Positions 37,131-42,569 of a stretch of DNA of 42,569 nucleotides are shown piece after piece. The stretch is from contig BFEA01000048.1 of the NCBI GenBank assembly GCA_003427395.1, forward strand, positions 2,603,932 through 2,646,500. The letters are read 5' to 3'. How positions within the stretch are numbered: position 1 is the first letter of the stretch; each line of letters begins with the position of its first letter. A program made the translations under genes and the position numbers. The DNA comes from Chara braunii. Taxonomy: Eukaryota > Streptophyta > Charophyceae > Charales > Characeae. A model generated the notes under the pieces. The model made no database searches. It was not told where the DNA came from and saw only the letters and a program-made list of their open reading frames with translations.

Positions 37131-38099
37131 TCTTCTAGTAAATCTGAAGTTCTACTTGAACTTCATGTAGATAGTTATGCTGTTAGTAAGGGCGTTGGGA
37201 TCCTGTTGGTCTGTGCGTGTGCTAAAGAACATCCTCGTCAAATGATCGTTTTAGAGAGACTTTGCACGAGTTTATACAAAACTACATCCTGCTATCTTGA
37301 GATAGCACGTTGGTTTATCGACTGAACCCTCACCTACTCTTCGATACCCTCACCCTAGAGCATACCCTACAAAAAATGACATTTGTGTTTTTAGGCCATC
37401 GTCTAAAAGGTCTTTATCAGTCTAAAAGGTCCTTGGGTGACTAAGTCGGATTGAGAGATTGACCAAAATAAAAAGGATTGCTTGACTGTGGAAAGTTTGT
37501 GACATTTGCGGGATGAACAGTTGGAGTAAACAAAGGGTCGCCTTCGTGTGCATTGTGTGATGTCGTTTGATTGTGTCCACATGTTAGTAAGGTTTCATTT
37601 TGATTTTGCTCAGTGGAAAGGACTTGCATTGGTTGTCATGGGCATAGACCCATTAGGGCTTGGGCTCATACATCTCAATACTAAGATGCAACATTTTGGT
37701 TGCTTAACTTTGGTCTTAGTGTTTGATTGAGATGACAAAGTCCTATTGCTTTTTAAATTTATGGTCGATACGGGCCAATAGTCTATTTCTTGTGATATGT
37801 GTTTAAGGTCATAGAGCCTATGCGTTTTATTATTATTACTTTCAGTTTGTGTTAAATGCAGTGACATCTCCTCACCTTATCTATCTATTATGCGTCGGTA
37901 AGACTAGGTCTCTTCGTAGGGTGGGTGTGTGGCTTAGGCTCGACTCCTGGGCACAGGTTAGCGCGACCCTTAGAGTTAAGAGTCACATCTGACCAAGGTC
38001 TAATCGAGTCATTAGGCAGAGCTCATGCGACCCAACTTAGGAGTTTAAGGCCCTAAGCGATGAGTCGCGACCAAGCCAAGAGTCTTGGTATATTACTGC
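37131..38099 (+). other. Decayed retroelement interior
   Basis: The frame near 37141-37330 vaguely resembles a Ty3/gypsy RNase H region (an acidic beta-strand start, then an EHP-type phrase and an aromatic/Thr stretch), but this is weak. No intact PBS was identified at the position expected from the minus-strand copy. Confidence 0.25.
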
Positions 38100-38440
38100 A
38101 TGTTTCCTCTATGCTGCAACGAATACTAAGCAATGCTCAAAGCTAGCTTGCCTCTGACACGACATGTAAAAGCCACTACATGTGGTTTAGTAGCTCGACA
38201 GGGATACACCCACTTAAGGATGGTGACAACTGCTTAGGTGGATGTAAGTTGTACCTCGTAGCGCCCTGTTCTGTCGCAGGGATTCGCGAGAAGTATAGCT
38301 CGCGCACTCAGCTGAAGCGACACCTCGCTCTTGCATGCTTACAACATACCAAGGCACGTCCTGCGTGACACGGTCAGGAGGACCCTCGTATGCGCCGCAA
38401 TTTAGGTGCGCACCCGGGTCGGTGTGCTCGACAACGGGTA
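38100..38440 (+). repeat. Conserved retroelement block, CpG-decayed copy
   Basis: Partner of the minus-strand block at 22118-22450, with the anchors listed there in the same order. Here many CpG positions are TpG or CpA, which points to a longer methylated history. Confidence 0.8.
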
Positions 38441-38597
38441 ACACGGAACCTATGGTTGTAGTCGGTCACCGACGTCAGGCCGTAGTAGGTCTGCAAATTA
38501 AAAGGGGTAGGATGGTGGCAACAAGGGCAAGGGTGTCAACTTGTAGATAAGGAGGAAAATAGTAAGGTAGGGGGTTCCACTAGGGAGGTAGGAGATG

Positions 38598-38802
38598 TTA
38601 AACCACCGGTACTCGACCCAACTATAGACACCAAGCAAGACATCCCCCTGCACGCCAAGTTTTGTCGAACTGTCGAGGCGCCGTTTCGTTTTCTTTTTAG
38701 CTGGTGCTTCCAGCCATTGTGGTATGGTTCCCTGAAGCCCGCAGGTCGCGGCTTATCAACGTCAACGTCTACGGCCGATGTATGGTACTGGTGGCTTACT
38801 AA
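38598..38802. mobile_element. Family E foldback MITE, copy 4
   Basis: Left end TTAAACCACCGGTACTCGAC; right end CGGCCGATGTATGGTACTGG then TGGCTTACTAA. The CATACATCGGCCG subterminal motif ties it to copy 1. About 205 bp, the longest member, with unrelated central sequence. Confidence 0.75.
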
Positions 38803-38928
38803 GTGTAGCTAGACAAAATTGATAATTAGCATGTCTACAATTCCAGTAGTATTCTCTTCTATGATGTCTGAGAGGTTACAAGAAGAATCTGCAATTTGAA
38901 ATAAGGCTACGTTGTTTAAAAACCAACT

Positions 38929-38952
38929 TATATATATATATATATATATATA
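38929..38952. repeat. (TA)12 microsatellite
   Basis: Uninterrupted TA dinucleotides. Confidence 0.95.
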
Positions 38953-38977
38953 AAATCAACTTCTGGCATTGACCAAA

Positions 38978-39090
38978 GTTGTAAGCAAAACTGGCTAATG
39001 CTACCATGATAACTCCGGGTTGAATTGCGAGGTCCCCGACCTCAACTGGAAATTCTCTAATATGAATTGACATGAAAAAAAAAGAAAAGA
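38978..39090 (+). repeat. Dispersed A-tailed repeat, copy 2
   Basis: Partner of 30268-30382; see there. Ends in A9-GAAAAG. Confidence 0.6.
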
Positions 39091-39159
39091 TTTTGGGTAA
39101 GTGGGACTTGCACCCCGACCCGGTTGAGTGGCTGCCGAGGCTGGGTGACTCGGAGCATT

Positions 39160-39632
39160 GGGCCTCGTTCCACACCACTCGAAACTCAAGTATTTCCTGT
39201 GCAACACCAGTCCACAGTGTACTTTAGTTTCGCTAATCACGTTCCGGTCGTGATCAGGATTCCGGGATTAGCAAACGGGCGAGAAAAAATCAAGTGCGGC
39301 TCAAGTGCGGCCCAGGCAAATCGGGGGATTTTTCAAGTCACCTCTCCAGCCACACTTAAGCTGCACTTCAAAAGGGCGCAAGCAAGGGCCGTGAGGTGGT
39401 CGCAGGTGTGGTACAGTCCCGCCTCTTATTTTTTTGCATTTTTCCTTTTCTTGGCTGTAGGGGTGGCTCAAGTGTGAACAGAGTCCACCACTTTCCCGCT
39501 CCTTTTCTCAAGTACACGTCAAGGGTTATGTGGAACGGTGACAAGTTCGAGTATTTTTTAATGCCGATTGCGGTGGAGTGCGGCTCAAGTGCGGCACTTG
39601 AGTTTCAAGTGGAGTGGTGTGGAACGAGGCCC
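39160..39632. mobile_element. Family D MITE, copy 1
   Basis: Termini GGGCCTCGTTCCACACCACT and AGTGGTGTGGAACGAGGCCC with subterminal GAAACTCAAG/CTTGAGTTTC. The interior is rich in CAAGTGCGGC and CTCAAGTGTGG phrases. 473 bp with no transposase. Open frames on both strands follow the repeat and are spurious. Confidence 0.85.
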
Positions 39633-40028
39633 ATAACCCTTGACTTGCACTCCAGAAAAGGAGCGGGAAAGTGCCAGACTCTGTTCGCACTTGAGCCACC
39701 CTCCAGCTGAGGAAAGCAAAAAAGCAAAAAAGCAAAAAAACGAGGGGGGGATGTACCACACCTGCAACCTCCTCGCAATTTTGGGGCTCGTTCCACACCA
39801 CTCCAAAAGGGTTTCTTGCCCAACACGGCTTCACAGTGCGCTTGAGTTTAGCTCATCGCTGGCGGGTCATCATTAGGTTTTTGGGATTATCAAACAGGCG
39901 GGAAACTCTCAAGGGAGGCTCAAGTGCAGCCCAGGTAAATGAGGTGATTTTTCAAGTGACCTCTCGGGCCACACTTGAATTGCCCTTGAGAAGTGTGCAA
40001 GCGAGCGGCGCGAGGCGGTAGAACCCCC
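39633..40028. mobile_element. Rearranged family D copy
   Basis: 39634-39775 is an inverted copy of the middle of copy 1 (about 39395-39530). 39783-40028 is a direct copy of its left arm (GGGCTCGTTCCACACCACTC start). The arrangement implies an inversion or nested insertion between two D elements. Confidence 0.75.
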
Positions 40029-40074
40029 CGATGTTTTTTTCCCCCCGGTTTGTTCTCCTTTTTGTAACACCATT

Positions 40075-40519
40075 GGGCCTCGTTCCACTACCCTCGACTT
40101 GAAAAAAATCTCAAGGGCAGCCCTACGGGCGCCCTTGAGCCAAAACGTAATTAAAAAGTACTAGAGGTCGTCGGCATTCCACTACACCCTGCAGTTCCCG
40201 CTCCCAAAAGCAGCGGGAAAATGTGCACCCCTGTTCGTCACAGAATTTTCACAACCCAGGTCCATCGCTGGGCCCCGACAACCACGATTGGCAAAAAAAA
40301 AAAAGAAGAGGACCGGACGGGGGGCCTGAACTGCTGCCTGGCAGTGCATATTGCCACCGTTTTCAAGAAAACCTACGGCCGCCCTCGAGTTTCAGAGCGG
40401 GGTTTTGTTGAGGCGGGAAGCTTAATCTCTTTCCAGTTGTGATTAACACATCTCAAGGGCCTAGTGGAACGGCGCCGCCCTTGAGATTTTTTCAAGTCGA
40501 GGGTAGTGGAACGAGGCCC
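40075..40519. mobile_element. Family D MITE, copy 3 with long TIRs
   Basis: GGGCCTCGTTCCACTACCCT ... CTTGAAAAAAATCTCAAGGGC is matched by an almost perfect inverse at the right end, giving TIRs of about 45 bp. ATT flanks both ends (40072-40074 and 40519-40521, overlapping the last base call), possibly a 3-bp TSD. About 445 bp. Confidence 0.88.
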
Positions 40520-40559
40520 ATTGTCCTGGTTGAACCTCTCCCGAGCTGTTCCGCCCATT

Positions 40560-41041
40560 TCAAGGGCGGACTCGAGGGTTAAGTGGAACGAAACGTTGAC
40601 TCAGATAGTTTTTAATCACTTTTGCAACTCGAGTGTGTGCACTCGAGTTTCAAGTGAAGTGGTGTGAGGCCCTTTTGCCTGCGCCCTTTTGAAGTGTGGC
40701 TCAAGTGTGGCGGTGGAGGCGACTTGAAAAATCCCCCCATTTGCCTGGGCCACACTTGAGCCTCACTTGACTCTTTCCCTGCCGTTAATCCGGGAGTCCC
40801 AATCACGACCGGGGCCAAGGTCCCACTGGCACGGATGAAGAGATCCTGGCCGTTGGTCTTTGCTATCTACGGTCACTATCGCTTAATTCATTGTAAGTGG
40901 GACCTAGCCCCCGGGTGTGTTCCCGGGCCCCTGTCTCTCAAAAGGAATGGATATTTGTCTTCTCCAAAAAAAAAAAAGGAACTCAAGTGCGCCGTGGAAC
41001 GGTGTTGACTTGAGTTTCGAGTGGTGTGGAAAGAGGCCCAT
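40560..41041. mobile_element. Family D remnants with a nested family C MITE
   Basis: 40660-40810 is the inverse of D copy 1 left arm. A family C element follows directly at 40811. The D terminus resumes at about 40981-41040 (GACTTGAGTTTCGAGTGGTG then GGCCCA). A composite nested structure. Confidence 0.7.
40811..40912 (+). mobile_element. Family C MITE, copy 3
   Basis: GGGGCCAAGGTCCCACTGGC to GTAAGTGGGACCTAGCCC; the interior GGCCGTTGGTCTTTGCTATC matches the 3.2-3.45 kb copies. It abuts a family D arm exactly. Confidence 0.85.
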
Positions 41042-41265
41042 ACTCTCCCACCAGGACTTCTCATCTTATTTATATGTACGTTATTGAGGTCAGATGCCTC
41101 CAGGGACGTCCGTAAATAGCTACCGGCCTTAGTGTGAGTACTCACCCTCAGGGTGAGTCGCTGGATGGCCCCTCCTTCGGATTTATTTTTCTCGTTTTTG
41201 TTTCAGTTTCAGTTTTCCTCTTCTTCTTCTTTCCCGCGGTTTTCCTTGGTAATTCCCTGCGGAGC
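41042..41265. other. Unassigned spacer
   Basis: A short hairpin GTGAGTACTCACCCTC-like phrase lies near 41130 and pyrimidine-rich sequence near 41200. No gene. Confidence 0.25.
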
Positions 41266-41420
41266 CTACCGGCTTCCCCCGCACACAACGCCCCCTTCCC
41301 CCGAACACAACGCACCCTCATTATGAATGTATAGAGGCTAGGTTTCCGGTTCGATGCACTCAACAACGCACCCTCATTATGAATGTATAGAGGCTAGGTT
41401 TCCGATCCGATGCATTCAAA
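41266..41420. mobile_element. Family A MITE, copy 6 (one arm, tandemly repeated)
   Basis: CTACCGGCTTCCCCCGCACA is followed by a second terminus CTTCCCCCGAACACAACGCA. A 56-bp unit (AACGCACCCTCATTATGAAT, then GTATAGAGGCTAGGTTTCCG) is then repeated at 41309 and 41365. No inverted right end is seen, so the copy is truncated and duplicated. Confidence 0.7.
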
Positions 41421-41800
41421 GCAGATGGACGCTTGCCGCCCATCCTCGTCACCCGTCCTGCCTCCCCTTGCTCGCACACTACAATGGCTGCTGGACCTTC
41501 CTCGCACGCCTCTGCGTAGTGCATTTTCTGCTTGTCGCACACTGCTCAGCGTGCCTGCCCCGATGCGGCGTTGTCCCCACGGTGCCGCTCTTTGACACAA
41601 CAACAGCTGTCCCACTCATCACGACGCAAATGCAAAATGCAAATGTAATGTCATCCCGCCTCAGCGCTGGACATCGGCATCCGCTTTGAGTGATAAGGAG
41701 AAGCGACGTGCGCTCGTGGGGTGGGTGATAGCTTTTTTCCCCTTCCACCGCGTCCCGTCCTCTCCCCTTTGGTTGACCATAGCCGCCGCCTCCTTTTCCT
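41421..41800. other. Unassigned DNA
   Basis: Overlapping frames on both strands up to about 110 codons, without recognisable domains. The long opposite-strand frame reaching 42048 reads a pyrimidine tract and is not credible. Confidence 0.25.
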
Positions 41801-42010
41801 TCTTTCCTTCTTTCGTTCTTATGCTTCTTTCCTTCTTTCGTTCTTTTTTTTTTTTTTTTTTTTTTTACCATTCTTCGTTCTTTGCTTCTTTCCTTCTTTC
41901 TTTCCGTTTTCTTTCTCTGTATCGTTGCAATTTTAACGGATGTCCCGAAAGAACCTCCTTTCCTTCTTCCGCTTTCTTCACCGCCCTCTTTTTTTTTTTT
42001 TTTTTTTTGG
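41801..42010. repeat. Pyrimidine-rich tandem tract
   Basis: CTTCTTTCCTTCTTTCGTTC is repeated at about 41801 and 41825, and partly after a long T-run (about 41843-41866). A second T-run lies at about 41989-42008. The polypurine/polypyrimidine asymmetry could form triplex DNA. Confidence 0.8.
41912..41954 (-). pseudogene. U6 snRNA 5' fragment
   Basis: On the minus strand, about 43 nt match the 5' end of U6: the TTTCGGGACATCCG stem region, AAAATTG(C)AACGATACAGAG, then divergence into A/G-rich sequence. One internal change (GG to GC) and one extra T. It is a 3'-truncated retrocopy or a chimera with the purine-rich strand. A second short piece of the same U6 region (CAATTTTAACGGATG) lies at 42094-42108. 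Confidence 0.75.
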
Positions 42011-42109
42011 TTTTGTTTTGTGTGTTTGGCCTCGTCTCTTCTTGTCATCCTAATTTTATTTTATTTTTTTGACATGTTTGCTATGCACAAATCCAATTTT
42101 AACGGATGA

Positions 42110-42270
42110 CCGGGGGCCAAGTCCCACTAGCAGGCGTTGAGCGACCTCAACGCCTGAATCTGGACGTGCAGTTCAGGAAACTCAACACCATTTTTCTGCA
42201 CATCTCCGCAAAAGCGTCCAGATTCAGGCGTTGAGGTAGCTCAACGCCTGCTAGTGGGACTTGGCCCCGG
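42110..42270. mobile_element. Family B MITE, copy 3 (best preserved)
   Basis: TIRs of nearly 60 bp start CCGGGGGCCAAGTCCCACTA and end TAGTGGGACTTGGCCCCGG. Each arm contains a complete inner hairpin CAGGCGTTGAG-CTAC-CTCAACGCCTG, so the whole 161-bp element can fold as one long stem or as two arm hairpins. It starts one base after a U6-like 15-mer. Confidence 0.95.
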
Positions 42271-42569
42271 AAAACGGAAAAAAATGAATATGAAAACAGA
42301 AAAAAACAGAAAAACAGAAATATCAAACACATCACGAGATGTGTTCAAGCAGCACTCTCGGGGGCAAAAAAAAAAAAAAAGCATTCTCAAATACGCAGCT
42401 GGGCATGACGACGACAATAAGAAAACGAATGTCGTCGGATCAGGGACCCAAAAAAAAAAAAAAAAAAAAGAGAATAGGAAAAAAAGAACGAAAAACGAAA
42501 TCACCTTTCGTTTCTTCACGGAATGAATCACTCGAAGAATACCAAACCCCTTTCGTTCTTCATCTCCCC
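42271..42569. other. A-rich unassigned end of window
   Basis: An A-tract at about 42366-42380 is flanked by GCACTCTC (42352-42359) and GCATTCTC (42381-42388), a possible imperfect TSD of a bare poly(A) insertion. A further A-run lies at about 42450-42469. No gene. Confidence 0.35.

Noticed and set aside
37141-37330. Gypsy RNase H domain
   Set aside because: Resemblance limited to a few residues with no catalytic acidic set; kept only as a weak note in the decayed region.
41479-42072. Overlapping Lys-rich (minus) and Phe/Ser-rich (plus) frames up to 189 codons
   Set aside because: Created by polypyrimidine/polypurine tracts; both strands are open for the same reason.

Overview
This window looks like repeat-dominated intergenic DNA from the nuclear genome of a green plant (streptophyte). 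The lineage call rests on four things: a U6 snRNA copy with the plant-type 5' stem (GTCC-TTCG-GGAC then ATCCG), two tRNA-Ala(AGC) genes close to the flowering-plant form as I remember it, an LTR-retroelement primer-binding site for initiator tRNA-Met, and L1-type LINE remains. The sparse coding content, MITE load and simple-sequence load suggest a large genome such as a charophyte, lycophyte or other non-flowering lineage, but I cannot name the species. There is no complete protein-coding gene. The best protein-coding signal is one exon-like frame on the minus strand (10224-10648). It ends at a strong splice donor, and its last 25 or so residues resemble the start of the METTL21-type (Methyltransf_16) lysine methyltransferase fold.

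Layout. 0.2-4.2 kb: TTAA-ended foldback elements, a U6 retropseudogene with target-site duplication (TSD) and poly(A), two identical tRNA-Ala genes 883 bp apart, and between them a third, broken tRNA-Ala copy interrupted by MITEs. 4.8-7 kb: tetranucleotide (GATT), trinucleotide (GAT) and GATC-rich arrays. 7-15 kb: several retroposed or foldback insertions. These include a short hairpin RNA-like retrocopy with a 41-base poly(A), MITE family A flanking a 22-bp minisatellite, nearly pure oligo(A) insertions with TSDs, MITE families B, C and F, and a tRNA-derived SINE with its TSD. 15-22 kb: mostly unassigned decayed sequence, with a faint capsid-like frame series near 20.6-21.1 kb. 22.1-24.2 kb: a minus-strand LTR retroelement leader (LTR end, PBS, gag-side frames). 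24.47-25.2 kb: a 53-bp minisatellite crossed by an assembly gap. 25-30 kb: no recognisable gene. 30-38.5 kb: CpG-poor decayed retroelements, including a LINE endonuclease domain (33.57-34.1 kb) and a plus-strand relative of the 22-24 kb LTR element (36.98-38.44 kb). 38.6-42.5 kb: a dense cluster of nested and inverted MITEs (families E, D, C, A, B) and a 5' U6 fragment.

The parts do not form an operon-like system. What links them is mobilisation: DNA-transposon-type foldback elements of at least six families nest in one another and in tRNA copies, and an L1-like machinery appears to have copied small RNAs (U6, a hairpin RNA, a tRNA-derived SINE) and almost bare poly(A) into the locus. Unless stated, assignments are from visual comparison only; no database search was run.
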